From the NCBI GenBank assembly GCA_905479495.1, contig CAJQMR010000007.1:248001-312000 (forward strand): 64,000 nucleotides of DNA, given 5' to 3'. The notes under the pieces are model-generated. The model made no database searches and was not told the origin of the DNA. It saw nothing but the letters and a program-made list of their open reading frames with translations. Each line of letters opens with the position of its first letter. Position 1 is the first letter of the stretch. Positions 26,475-34,946 of this stretch are shown one piece after another. The stretch is from an uncultured Anaerolineae bacterium (GTDB taxonomy: Bacteria; Chloroflexota; Anaerolineae; Promineifilales; Promineifilaceae). Both the position numbers and the translations under genes were made by a program.

Positions 26475-27581
26475 TCAGGCTTTTAGGGTAATAAAGTGTA
26501 AGACCGTGCGGCCTAATTTAATTTGTGTGCCTTCTTGCAATTCTACCTGGTCTTGCTTTTCCCAGGTATTTTGCCGGGAATCAAACGCATAAAGGCCGTT
26601 GGTACTGTTTTGATCGTAGGCGATATAACGGCCGTTTGCTAACCGTACCCGAATATGCAAAGCGGACAAGGCCGTGTCGTTGAGAAAAATATCGCTGCTG
26701 GGGTCACGCCCAATAGTTGTTTCCGATTTTAGTGGAAACTCTTCCCCTTCACGCTCGCCATTGCCAATGACCAGCCAGGCCATTGCTTTTGGCTCAACAT
26801 GCAGTACTTCTGTCGGTTCTACTCGTGGTTGTGGGGTGTCGGCAACAGTTGGGGCATAAAAATCGTCGGCTTCCTCGTCAGGCGGATAGAAAGCCAGATG
26901 GCCCATTTCTCGCATATCATCATCCATTAAAGTGCGCTTGGCCGGATCGTCTGCCGGGGTGGGATCCTCATCGACAATGGTTGCATGGGGATCGCGCAGC
27001 GGTAAACCCTCGTCAACCATCGTCGCCTTTGGCGCTACGGGATAGGCACCTTCATCTACCCAAGTGGCATTGCTATCCAAAGGGGCCGGACGAGACGGCG
27101 GGGCAGGTGCAGCGTGAAATGGCGTTTGTTGGGGTTGATTACGGCCGTAAACCACCGCTTGCGGCTTGGGCGTTCGCCAAAGATCAAACACGGCCCCCAA
27201 GCCAATACCCAGCAAGCCAGCCACTGTCACCCACAACGCAGGTAAAATCGTTACCTCAAACGCCCCGCTGCTCCCGCGCAGTTGCAGCCATTTTAGTAAA
27301 AACACTAGCAAGCCCCCAATGGAGGACACCACAAGCCCCCAATTGGCATTAGTCTCCCAGGCAGGCTTCCACAGCGTGCTGGCCAACAGGAGCAGCGAAA
27401 CCAGCGCAGCCAAAGGCACCAAAAAAAAGATTGGATCGCCACCAGCAGCGGAATCAGTTGCTAGCTGCAAACCGCTCAATTCGCTCTGGGGTAGGCTCTC
27501 ACAGGAAACAGCCACCCACGGGAGAAAAAAGAGGAATAAGATTAAAATAGCCGCTGGCCCCGATATTACTTTTCCATTCAT
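26475..27581 (-). CDS. Four-helix membrane protein with cytoplasmic FHA domain and TxxD repeats
   Basis: 368 residues. Four hydrophobic helices fill ~8-145 (AAILILFLFFLPWVAV; FLVPLAALVSLLLLAS; NWGLVVSSIGGLLVFLL; LWVTVAGLLGIGLG). A linker (~150-265) carries four T-x-x-D segments: ATWVDEG, ATMVDEG, ATIVDED and RTLMDDD (Thr 173, 187, 201, 217). The C-terminal FHA domain (~272-366) has TTIGRDPSSDIFL, SALHIR and NSTNG. FHA domains bind phosphothreonine, often with Asp at +3, so the linker may be the domain's own phospho-ligand or a ligand for the other FHA proteins. ATG start, overlapping nothing; 21 bp downstream of the EspG-like gene. Confidence 0.82.
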   Translation of the reverse strand: MNGKVISGPAAILILFLFFLPWVAVSCESLPQSELSGLQLATDSAAGGDPIFFLVPLAALVSLLLLASTLWKPAWETNANWGLVVSSIGGLLVFLLKWLQLRGSSGAFEVTILPALWVTVAGLLGIGLGAVFDLWRTPKPQAVVYGRNQPQQTPFHAAPAPPSRPAPLDSNATWVDEGAYPVAPKATMVDEGLPLRDPHATIVDEDPTPADDPAKRTLMDDDMREMGHLAFYPPDEEADDFYAPTVADTPQPRVEPTEVLHVEPKAMAWLVIGNGEREGEEFPLKSETTIGRDPSSDIFLNDTALSALHIRVRLANGRYIAYDQNSTNGLYAFDSRQNTWEKQDQVELQEGTQIKLGRTVLHFITLKA

Positions 27582-27602
27582 TGCTTCTGTTCACTCCGAT
27601 TC

Positions 27603-28382
27603 TCAGTGGGTTAGAATTATTCGAGACATTAATGCTTCAAACCTAGCATAATTAAGTGGGTGAAAAACGAGGGAGTCAAGTTGGGCATTTTTTGTCATTG
27701 CCCAGGTATGGTTATCTACATCTTGATAAAAAAGAATGTCATACCAAGCATTTAATTGATCTCCCGACAAATTTGCACACTCTACACGACCTACCGGCCG
27801 CAACATTTTCATAATATGAGCCAGAGAAGATACATTTGGAATTTTATCATTCGATGCGATTAATACGGCTTCTAACTCCATTAAGTTACCATTTGTCGTC
27901 TGCTGCATCACATTTTCAAAAGCATTGCTTTCTACAGAAACTGCTTTAGGCCAGGGGGGTGCCTCAACCGTGATTGACAAAGCCTGTCCTAACCGTTCCA
28001 CAATCACATCGAATTTATCAAGTTGTGTTAGAAGATAATATCTTTCAGATGTAAAAATCTGTTCAACAATGATATTCTGCACCCCATAGTAAGTAACAAA
28101 TTGCTTCCCACCATCAGGTGCAGCCAGCGTTACAACAATAACAAACTCCGGATTAGCGACAACGGCCGTTAATAACACCAATCCCGTATGCGTTTTATAT
28201 CCCTGTTCATCTGGCACTAACCAGCCATGATCTTCCAGTGCAGAGAATCCTTGCTGTAGCAAAGAATCCAACGCTTGATCGTCTGGGGGAAACAACTGTG
28301 AATTATTAACCCCAATCACCTTACTGGCACCAAGTGAGTGCAGTAAATAAGCAAACTCGCTAAGCTGTAGCTTTGCTTGCAT
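27603..28382 (-). CDS. Putative EspG-like chaperone, copy 3
   Basis: 259 residues, soluble. N-terminus LQLSEFAYLLHSLGA and the overall plan (a helix, a ~100-residue beta region with VIVVTLAAPDGGKQFVTYYG, a helical middle, and a final strand TWAMTKN) match the two other copies at 29737 and 32454. All three directly follow a WXG100-headed gene. In mycobacteria EspG proteins are ~280-residue cytosolic chaperones for PE/PPE substrates. Similar size, fold prediction and placement suggest a similar role, but sequence identity is too low to be certain by eye. Strong AGGAGG before the ATG; 9 bp after the stop of its presumed client. This copy is the most diverged of the three. Confidence 0.45.
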   Translation of the reverse strand: MQAKLQLSEFAYLLHSLGASKVIGVNNSQLFPPDDQALDSLLQQGFSALEDHGWLVPDEQGYKTHTGLVLLTAVVANPEFVIVVTLAAPDGGKQFVTYYGVQNIIVEQIFTSERYYLLTQLDKFDVIVERLGQALSITVEAPPWPKAVSVESNAFENVMQQTTNGNLMELEAVLIASNDKIPNVSSLAHIMKMLRPVGRVECANLSGDQLNAWYDILFYQDVDNHTWAMTKNAQLDSLVFHPLNYARFEALMSRIILTH

Positions 28383-28391
28383 TCTTACCTC

Positions 28392-29705
28392 CTATGGCCA
28401 GCCAAATATTTTTGTTGATAAATTCACAACACTGTTGACTTGAGATACACCAAAGGTAGATTCTGCACCTGTGCGAACAATACCGCCCAGAATCGTCCCA
28501 GAGCCATCTAAAATATCCCCAGCCCCTTCAGCAAAATTTCCCGAAAACAAATCGCCAACCCCATCTACAATTTCTGCCCCTCCTTCCAAACCATAAGTGA
28601 GTGGCCGAATCGTGCGCAGCCCTGTTTCAAATGCCTTACCGACAATAGGTTCAAAGGGACCGGGAATAAAATTCGGCAAATTGTTTTCCGGAATGTCAAT
28701 ATTTAGCTCGGCGTGTGATGCCCACCAGCTTATGCCGCCGACCTGGCCGCTTAGAGGATTTCCCTTGGGGTTAGAAAATATAACCTCCCGTCCAAGATAA
28801 TCATATCCTGGCCCCAAACCATCATGATTGTTGTATAAGTAACCTGCGGCATCATGAAAAACACCATGATACCCAATAGCATCGTTTGAGTTAGGTTGGT
28901 AGGAGTTACTGTCTGGGCCAACCAGTCCACCGGTTGGATTAAGCAATGAACCAAAAACCGGATCCATACCAAACACATCCCCCACGACTTTTCCATAACG
29001 TAATGAGAAGGTAGATCCCATGAAATTGCCGTGTTGGGCAAGATCGATATCACCCTTGTTTTTGGCATTACGCCATAAATTCTCAAATTGTTCATACTGT
29101 TGGTGAAATGTCTCTCGATCTATCCCACGTAAATCAGCAATTTTGTCGAGTGTATCACCATCTATCTTGCCGTTTGCGTGCATTTGCCCTAATGCTTGCT
29201 CCATTAGATTATTTAACGCTGAAGAGTTTTCCCCTTTAAAGTGAGAGCCGATCATGTTCTCCATATAGTCTTCTTTGAAAACTTCACTGGGATCTTTGGC
29301 AATTAGCTCTTTACTAGATTTGTCACCCATAAATCCTAGGGAACCAACATCTGCGATGCCTCCTGGCAATTTAGCATCGGCTGTGGTGCCTGCTGCGACA
29401 TAACTCCCTTGAAATGGAGCAGCCGCTTCTTCTTCGGCAGCACGAATAATTTCTTTTACCGTTAGGGTTACCCTTTGGGCTTCTTCCAGGGCGTGGATGA
29501 GCCGCTGTAAGGCAGGGTTAGTGGTAGTTTCCATTTCAGCAAAAAAGGCTGCGGCTCCCTGACCTTCCCATGCACCATTTTGTAAGGCTTGTACGGCTTG
29601 TGCAACCTTTTGAGCCAGTACACCATTGTTCTCTGCTTCCTGACTAAAGCGATTGGCGATGTTTTCTAGTTGTTCGTACTGTGCCTGGATAATGTCAGCG
29701 GACAT
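28392..29705 (-). CDS. WXG100-headed candidate type VII effector, possible lipase-like tail
   Basis: 437 residues. Residues 1-100 are a WXG100 domain: IIQAQYEQLENIANRF, helix turn with NGAWEGQG (W-x-G), and helix 2 ending EEEAAAPFQGS. The remaining ~335 residues are unique. A middle helical region is followed by YHGVFHDAAGYL and GLGPGYDYLG, where the His-Asp pair in a helix recalls the phospholipase A2 catalytic helix (tentative). The last ~90 residues are Gly-rich and amphipathic (GDLFSGNFAEGAGDIL). WXG100 fusion to a long variable domain is the hallmark of LXG/polymorphic type VII effectors. Ribosome site AAGGAACC. The next gene downstream is its presumed chaperone. No immunity gene is obvious. 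Confidence 0.65.
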   Translation of the reverse strand: MSADIIQAQYEQLENIANRFSQEAENNGVLAQKVAQAVQALQNGAWEGQGAAAFFAEMETTTNPALQRLIHALEEAQRVTLTVKEIIRAAEEEAAAPFQGSYVAAGTTADAKLPGGIADVGSLGFMGDKSSKELIAKDPSEVFKEDYMENMIGSHFKGENSSALNNLMEQALGQMHANGKIDGDTLDKIADLRGIDRETFHQQYEQFENLWRNAKNKGDIDLAQHGNFMGSTFSLRYGKVVGDVFGMDPVFGSLLNPTGGLVGPDSNSYQPNSNDAIGYHGVFHDAAGYLYNNHDGLGPGYDYLGREVIFSNPKGNPLSGQVGGISWWASHAELNIDIPENNLPNFIPGPFEPIVGKAFETGLRTIRPLTYGLEGGAEIVDGVGDLFSGNFAEGAGDILDGSGTILGGIVRTGAESTFGVSQVNSVVNLSTKIFGWP

Positions 29706-29736
29706 GGTTGGTTCCTTTTGGCGAGAAAGGCCACAA

Positions 29737-30531
29737 TTACCAATCGTTTATCATGGAGACAATGTCTGCTTTTACGGCCGTTTCCACCACCAGCGGCCCA
29801 TTCGCATCACCTGTCGGGGAAGTCATCAGCCAGCCATGATCCTGATCTCGCACCAGGGTGAAATCCTGCTTGGCCACGCTTTGGTCAGCCTGTTGCTTAA
29901 GCATTTGCATGATAGACACATGGGGCGAATGGCTTAAGGTACTCACCAAAGCATTAGCGGCCTCTGGGTTTGCCTGATGGTTGACGAGATGAGTAACGGC
30001 CGTATCCACCTCTCCCTGCCTGGCCCACTGCCGCACCTGGCCAAAATCAGCCACTTCTAGCGAATAAGCACCATTTTTCTGAGATTTGTCTTCCCAGGTA
30101 CATAGCTGGAAAATTTGCTCAACCATTTGCGCCTTCGTAGGTAGCAAGGTAAATAAATGAAGCACATCATCGGGCCGGGTGTGGGCCACAAAATCATCGC
30201 CACGAATGTGCCCAAAGTAACGCACCGGCAAATCGCCATCTTCTTGCCAATGGTACACAAAAACGGTTTGCGTAGCGTAGGCACAAATGCCAACGGCCGT
30301 CATCAATAAGTTATGTAAAGCCAGCCCGCCACCTTCCTGAACCTGGGCTAGCTCTCTCGCGCGCAAGGCTCGTCCGGCAACCGTCAACGCTAACTCCAGA
30401 CCCTCAGGCGTCAAATTCCCTTGTGGATCGCTATCCAAACCAGGAATTGATTCCACTTGCAGCATGCGCAAGGTAAGCAGTAGCTCTTCTCTAGAAAGAA
30501 GCACGTTGATTGGCTCGATAGAATTGTTCAT
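29737..30531 (-). CDS. Putative EspG-like chaperone, copy 2
   Basis: 264 residues, soluble. It begins LLSREELLLTLRMLQVESI, then GLDSD and a helix with AGRALRARELAQV; the beta core includes VFVYHWQEDGDLPVRYFGHI and VAHTRPDDVLHLF. This is clearly paralogous to 32454-33260 (GLIARQYISVEDG, VVVAHTPQEEGFHRF). The C-terminal strand GWLMTSPTG matches LWLVQP there. It is placed immediately after the WXG100 gene at 30554 with 22 bp between. ATG with GGAGGG. By position and size a substrate-specific secretion chaperone is the best guess. No catalytic motif is seen. Confidence 0.5.
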   Translation of the reverse strand: MNNSIEPINVLLSREELLLTLRMLQVESIPGLDSDPQGNLTPEGLELALTVAGRALRARELAQVQEGGGLALHNLLMTAVGICAYATQTVFVYHWQEDGDLPVRYFGHIRGDDFVAHTRPDDVLHLFTLLPTKAQMVEQIFQLCTWEDKSQKNGAYSLEVADFGQVRQWARQGEVDTAVTHLVNHQANPEAANALVSTLSHSPHVSIMQMLKQQADQSVAKQDFTLVRDQDHGWLMTSPTGDANGPLVVETAVKADIVSMINDW

Positions 30532-30553
30532 AAACGCCCTCCGTTTTTATTCT

Positions 30554-31705
30554 TTAGTCGTCACTGTCATTCTTTATTGCTTTGCCCAGCAGTGCCAAAA
30601 AGGGGCTGGCTGTGGCAACACCCAACGAGAGACCCAGATTCGATTGCTTGGCTGGCGCACCTGGCGCTGCTGCGGCTGCCGGGGCTGACCCGGCTGGGGC
30701 GCTGCTTGGCGCACCGCTGCCAGCACCACCGCCCAAACCACCCAGTGATTGATAACGTAAACCACCCGCTTGGGTTGCTTCGCTTGGAGCGGCCGTTCCA
30801 AAACCACCCCCAAAGCTACTCGGTACATTGCCTCGGCCAAACGGATCGCGAATATCGCTAGTTGGGGATGAGCCACTGCCGCTGCCACCCCCGCCGCTAC
30901 TCAAAGGGTCTGAACCACCAGAACCACCGCCGCTGCCGCCAGAAAGCCCACTTTCTGCACTTCCACCTCCGGCCGCACCACCACCGGATGCACTACCATC
31001 ACCAGATGAGCCACCGGACGTCACGTCAGACAGCCAATCCTTAGGAATGCCATAATCATTATAATTATCACTCATGTATCCGTTAAGCGAATCGGTCACG
31101 CCAGAGAGCCAATCGCGGGGAATGCCAAAATTGTTGCTGTTCCCACCAAAACCAGAGGAGCCTGCACCAAATAGATCGCCAGCAAACACGCCGCCACCAA
31201 ACTCAGCCCCCGGCAACGAATTACCAAAAAACGAACCGCTTAATGAACCCGCGCCGCCAAATCCAGCGCCACCCAGTCCGGCACCAGCGCCACCAAAACC
31301 GCTACTGTTGATGAGTCCTTCCAGGCCGCCTAAGCCTGCGGATGCGCCGCCGACACCACCTGCCCCTGCGGCTCCAGCTAGACCGCCCGCTCCTGCCGCA
31401 GCGCTCCCATCTCGGAAGGAGGCAGAAGCTTCTTCATCAGCTTGCTGCATGAAGCTGACAATTTGATTGGACACCCGGTTGGCTTCACCTAGCGCCTCCG
31501 CCAGCCGCTGTACGGCGGGCAAGATGTCGCTGTTCATCTCATTAAAAAAGGCATCAGCCCCCTTGCCAATCCAGCCGCCCCCCTCTAAGGGATTCATAGA
31601 GCCACGAACGGCCGTTAACAACGCCTCAATTGCCTCTGAATGCTGACTAAATTTCTCGGCAACCTGCTGCAAAGCTTCGTAATCAACACGTATGACATCA
31701 GTCAT
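30554..31705 (-). CDS. WXG100 protein with long Gly/Ser-rich tail
   Basis: 383 residues. Residues 1-100 form a WXG100 domain: VIRVDYEALQQVAEKF, then GGGWIGKGADAFF (W-x-G) and ADEEASASFRDG. The remaining ~280 residues are low-complexity Gly/Ser/Ala, with GAGLGGAGFGGAG-like stretches, then repeats around IPRDWLSGVTDSLN and IPKDWLSDVTSGG, and a hydrophobic end (NLGLSLGVATASPFLALLG). Gly-rich tails on WXG100-like secreted proteins recall mycobacterial PE_PGRS proteins in style only. It is probably a secreted surface or structural protein rather than an enzyme. AAGGAG ribosome site; its presumed chaperone follows at 29737. Confidence 0.7.
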   Translation of the reverse strand: MTDVIRVDYEALQQVAEKFSQHSEAIEALLTAVRGSMNPLEGGGWIGKGADAFFNEMNSDILPAVQRLAEALGEANRVSNQIVSFMQQADEEASASFRDGSAAAGAGGLAGAAGAGGVGGASAGLGGLEGLINSSGFGGAGAGLGGAGFGGAGSLSGSFFGNSLPGAEFGGGVFAGDLFGAGSSGFGGNSNNFGIPRDWLSGVTDSLNGYMSDNYNDYGIPKDWLSDVTSGGSSGDGSASGGGAAGGGSAESGLSGGSGGGSGGSDPLSSGGGGSGSGSSPTSDIRDPFGRGNVPSSFGGGFGTAAPSEATQAGGLRYQSLGGLGGGAGSGAPSSAPAGSAPAAAAAPGAPAKQSNLGLSLGVATASPFLALLGKAIKNDSDD

Positions 31706-31757
31706 CGAATTATCTCCTTACTCTTTGGCAGATAAACTTGCGGCTTTGCCAACACAG

Positions 31758-32432
31758 TTAGCTTGTTTGCCGCGAAACGGCCGATTTATGAGCCTGCATA
31801 TGTTGCAAGCCTTCGTTTGTCAATCGCTCAATTGTTTCTGTATCCGGCCATTTATTAGTCAGGCTGAAACAGATAAAATGATTTCTGAACCCCGCCAAAC
31901 GTATACGTGGATACCAGCCATTGTTTTCCCACCAGTTTGCGTAATGTTGTGCAGGATAAGCCGAAAAATGAGCTATAGTCGCTGCTTTATCCTCACATTC
32001 AATAACAAAATTTTGTGAAAATCGAGGCAACGCCTCGGTAAAAATCTCTTTTTCTCTGGTCCGTTTTGGCCGCAGATAAAAACCAGGTAACTGTAAATCT
32101 GGTGAAATAAATAAGGCAACAGCAAATTGGTTGGCGGCAATCTCTCCAGTCTGCTCACACACCAAGAAATACACCTGAACAGTTTCAATCTGCTTATAAA
32201 CCACAGCCTGTAGCTGTACCCTTTCAGTTTTCCATGTTGGCAACGTGGTCAATCTTTGTTGTAAATCAGTGTGAACTTCTTTGGCAACCACATCTGTAAA
32301 ACCCAACGCTTGTATATCTTGGGAAAACCTGCTTGTACTCTGGGCGTCAGCATACCGCGCCCACAGGTAGATGCCACCTAAGCATAGCGCAATAAAACCA
32401 CCCAGCGCCAGAAACAGAATAAATAGTTGCAT
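31758..32432 (-). CDS. Membrane-anchored protein of unknown function
   Basis: 224 residues. An N-terminal membrane helix (FILFLALGGFIALCLGGIYLW, residues ~4-24) is followed by a mixed alpha/beta domain with no recognised family (contains VQVYFLVCEQTGEI and HYANWWENNGWYPRIR). Probably N-out/C-in or a signal anchor; the sequence does not decide. It lies between an EspG-like gene and a WXG100 gene of the type VII-like locus, 21 bp after the former, with GGTGGAG before its ATG. It could be an accessory membrane subunit of the secretion apparatus or an immunity protein for the upstream effector; both are guesses from position. Confidence 0.5.
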   Translation of the reverse strand: MQLFILFLALGGFIALCLGGIYLWARYADAQSTSRFSQDIQALGFTDVVAKEVHTDLQQRLTTLPTWKTERVQLQAVVYKQIETVQVYFLVCEQTGEIAANQFAVALFISPDLQLPGFYLRPKRTREKEIFTEALPRFSQNFVIECEDKAATIAHFSAYPAQHYANWWENNGWYPRIRLAGFRNHFICFSLTNKWPDTETIERLTNEGLQHMQAHKSAVSRQTS

Positions 32433-32453
32433 ATACGATTAGCTCCACCGTGT

Positions 32454-33260
32454 TCAAGCCAACAAATCAATGACAGCTTCTTCTACTTGGGATTTTGTAA
32501 CCGGCTTTATTTGTACAGGCTCATCAATCAGGGGTTGAGCAACGGGTTGAACAAGCCACAAACCATTCTCTGCTTTTAACAATGTCCAGCCATCCTGTTC
32601 ATTTTCTTGCTGATGTTTGATATGGGCTAGGGTGGCGTAAGTGTTGGCTGTCATGAAGCTATGGGCAAGCGCAACGGCCGTTTCTTCTGCCATTCCTGCT
32701 TGGCGTAAAACAGATTGCACGGCCGCTTCACCCTGTGATATTACCTCGCGCGCCTGTGTTAATATGGATTCAGACACAATAGCTGCTGGGCAACCCAGGG
32801 AAGCCACAGTTTGCGGATCAAGAACTATCAGAGCAGATTCAACCAATGGTTCAGGCGTACGTCGCCAAATGAACCGGTGGAACCCCTCCTCTTGCGGTGT
32901 ATGCGCAACCACAACGTCTTCTGCCTGATGTAAATAGTGTAATTCCGACTCATCATCCGGCCGGTTAACAACTATAACTGTTGTCGTATTAGGAATGATA
33001 CAGGCTGTAAGCATAGTCAAGACCAAAGGCTCTATCTTCAACTGCCCATCTTCAACGCTGATATACTGACGAGCAATTAACCCCCTCTGTGCTGTGCTTT
33101 TGATGAGGGCTAACTGTTCTGGGGTGGCTTGGTTTAATACCTCTCGATCAAACCCAGCTAAAGCCTCTATTTCCATAACATCAAGTAAAACGGCCAACTC
33201 TTCAAAGGTTAACGTAAGTGCAACATCTACTTGTTCCACAGTGAGTGCCTCTTCCATCAT
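32454..33260 (-). CDS. Putative EspG-like chaperone, copy 1
   Basis: 268 residues, soluble, start at the first of two ATG codons behind AAAAGGAG. N-terminus VALTLTFEELAVLLDVMEIE, then GFD and a helix ending GLIARQYI; beta core VIVVNRPDDESELHYL, VVVAHTPQEEGFHRFIWR; final strand GLWLVQP and a closing helix. It follows the WXG100-headed gene at 33285 with 24 bp between. The three copies, each behind a WXG100 fusion gene, form a repeated client-chaperone unit. Assignment to the EspG family rests on size, architecture and context. Confidence 0.5.
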   Translation of the reverse strand: MMEEALTVEQVDVALTLTFEELAVLLDVMEIEALAGFDREVLNQATPEQLALIKSTAQRGLIARQYISVEDGQLKIEPLVLTMLTACIIPNTTTVIVVNRPDDESELHYLHQAEDVVVAHTPQEEGFHRFIWRRTPEPLVESALIVLDPQTVASLGCPAAIVSESILTQAREVISQGEAAVQSVLRQAGMAEETAVALAHSFMTANTYATLAHIKHQQENEQDGWTLLKAENGLWLVQPVAQPLIDEPVQIKPVTKSQVEEAVIDLLA

Positions 33261-33284
33261 TTATCGACTCCTTTTAAATGTGAA

Positions 33285-34196
33285 CTACCAGAATTTAAGT
33301 GAACTCACGGCATCACCAACATCGTCAATTAAACCGCCGCCAAAATCCGCTATCGCCTCGCCAGCATCATAGACAAAATTACCTACAGCATCGGTTGCAT
33401 CCCCTAGCGATGGCACATTAAAATCAGCTACATCACCGAGTAGCACGGCACCATCCCATACAGTTAAGGCGACGGCACTCACTGGGTTGGTGTAAGCGAC
33501 TAGACGAAGTGACGTTTCCAGCGCATATTCCGTTCCTTCGCTAACGATTACTTCAGTAAGAGATTCACCGGATTGATAATCTGTCCAACCCTCAAAAAGC
33601 GCACCAGCGGCACCAGCAACAAGTCCTAATTTACCGAGGGTTGACCCAAGCTTTGTTTTAAGGCTGTTTCCTAAGGTACGGTACTGGCTCAGAAACTCTT
33701 TCCAGCCAGGGAAATTATCAAGATTCTTAACAAGCTCGCTTACCGCTTTAATGCCAGTGAAAACTTTGACAGCTTTGCTCCCAAAGCTAAAAACTGACTT
33801 TGTAAAATCTTTCAGGGTTGCTAAACCATTTTCCGAGCCACCAGATGACACGCCAGTTGTATCAGTGGTGCTACCTACAAGACCGTTATAATCGCCGTTG
33901 CGGAACGGCGCGGCCGCTTCTGCCTCGGCTGCTTTAATAACCTCAATAATTTGGTGGGTTGACTGGTTGCCCTCTTGCAAGGCCTGACTCAGCCGGTTGA
34001 CAGCAGGGAATATCTCCCCGTCCATTTCAGCCTGGAAAGCATCAGAGCCTTGACCCTGCCAGCCACCGTTTTTTAGGGCGTCGGTGGCCTGGCGCACCTG
34101 CTGCCGCACCTGCTCAATGAGGTCAGCTTGCTGAGCAAAACGCTCGGCAATTTTTTCGAGGTCATCATATTGTGCTTGTATGACAGGTGCGCTCAT
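33285..34196 (-). CDS. WXG100-headed candidate type VII effector with hydrophobic tail
   Basis: 303 residues from the ATG at 34196, chosen because AGGAGG lies seven bases upstream; the longer frame to 34244 adds 16 atypical residues. WXG100 domain at 1-100: APVIQAQYDDLEKIAERF, GGWQGQGSDAF (W-x-G), AEAEAAAPFRNG. The tail (~105-303) is helical and partly hydrophobic (KLGLVAGAAGALFEGW; AVALTVWDGAVLLGDVADF), ending in Gly/Asp-rich amphipathic segments. No enzyme motif is seen; a membrane-active or adhesive role is possible. Similar ends in this gene and in 28392-29705 (both ...GDGVGDLF / GGGLIDDVGDAV-like) suggest a shared delivery or surface element. First gene after the FHA gene in the essC transcript. 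Confidence 0.68.
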   Translation of the reverse strand: MSAPVIQAQYDDLEKIAERFAQQADLIEQVRQQVRQATDALKNGGWQGQGSDAFQAEMDGEIFPAVNRLSQALQEGNQSTHQIIEVIKAAEAEAAAPFRNGDYNGLVGSTTDTTGVSSGGSENGLATLKDFTKSVFSFGSKAVKVFTGIKAVSELVKNLDNFPGWKEFLSQYRTLGNSLKTKLGSTLGKLGLVAGAAGALFEGWTDYQSGESLTEVIVSEGTEYALETSLRLVAYTNPVSAVALTVWDGAVLLGDVADFNVPSLGDATDAVGNFVYDAGEAIADFGGGLIDDVGDAVSSLKFW

Positions 34197-34227
34197 ACCT
34201 ATCCTCCTACAGTGTTCACGGTTCCCA

Positions 34228-34866
34228 TTATGAGCTACGGACAATAAATTTTAGGGTGATGTTACTGCGCTCTAACTGGATGAGATCGCCATGCTGCAAC
34301 GGCCGTTTCTCTTCTCTCACTTCTACCGTTTCTTCCTCACTTTTTACTTTTGTTGGATTGCGTGACAGGCTCTCGATGAAGAAACGGCCGTTCTGTTCCG
34401 TAATTTGGGCGTGGCGGCGCGACACCCGCAGCCCTGTTTGGTACGATTCCAAATCCACGGCAATTCGGTCATCGTGCGGCTGGTTTTTGTCCGGTCGGCC
34501 AATGATGGCGGGCAGCCAGTGCAGTTTGTACACCGTGCCGTTAGCCACATCGCGCAGGTAGATGGCCTGGCTGGGCCGTCTGGTGCCTTTGGGTAACGGC
34601 CGTTCCACCTCCAGCAGTTTCAGGCGGGATTCATTAGCCACTTGCTGGGCCAACTGCACATCTTCTTGCAGCGAAACCGCCTCACTGTCAGCCGGAGCTA
34701 AATAATAGTCGGCCGAGGTATCGCTTAAATATTCCAGCTCCTGGAACTCTTGCAAAATGGCATCGACCAATTCAGGAGGTTTCAAGTTGGGCTGCGGTTT
34801 GGCCCACTGTGCCGGTTTATCAAAAACATCAATGCGCAAATCAAGCCGCTTCTGGTTTGTACTCAT
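34228..34866 (-). CDS. FHA-domain protein next to essC-like gene
   Basis: 212 residues from ATG 34866, which follows AGGAGC; the frame to 34914 is less likely. The first ~100 residues are charged and helical (LRIDVFDKPAQW; LVDAILQEFQELEYL). The FHA domain (~118-210) has the phosphothreonine-binding residues: IGRPDK, LRVSRRHAQIT, and IESLSRNPT with the Asn that normally contacts the phospho-peptide. No membrane helix. In Firmicutes, EssC itself starts with two FHA domains; the translocase here lacks them, and this separate protein directly downstream could supply that function (inferred). It probably binds phosphothreonine made by the local kinases and links them to the translocase. Confidence 0.78.
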   Translation of the reverse strand: MSTNQKRLDLRIDVFDKPAQWAKPQPNLKPPELVDAILQEFQELEYLSDTSADYYLAPADSEAVSLQEDVQLAQQVANESRLKLLEVERPLPKGTRRPSQAIYLRDVANGTVYKLHWLPAIIGRPDKNQPHDDRIAVDLESYQTGLRVSRRHAQITEQNGRFFIESLSRNPTKVKSEEETVEVREEKRPLQHGDLIQLERSNITLKFIVRSS

Positions 34867-34885
34867 CGTTTTGCTCCTGGTGAAG

Positions 34886-34941
34886 AACCTCCCGCAGGTT
34901 TCGTAAATGGCCAATGAATTAGCCGGAACCTGCGGGAGGTT
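34886..34941. repeat. 15-bp inverted repeat between essC-like and FHA genes
   Basis: AACCTCCCGCAGGTT (34886-34900) and its perfect complement (34927-34941) flank a 26-nt loop. Each arm is itself nearly palindromic. It sits between the essC stop and the FHA start, so it may act as an attenuator or RNA-stability hairpin that separates the giant gene from the downstream genes, or be an extragenic repeat. Confidence 0.5.
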
Positions 34942-34946
34942 GCAGT

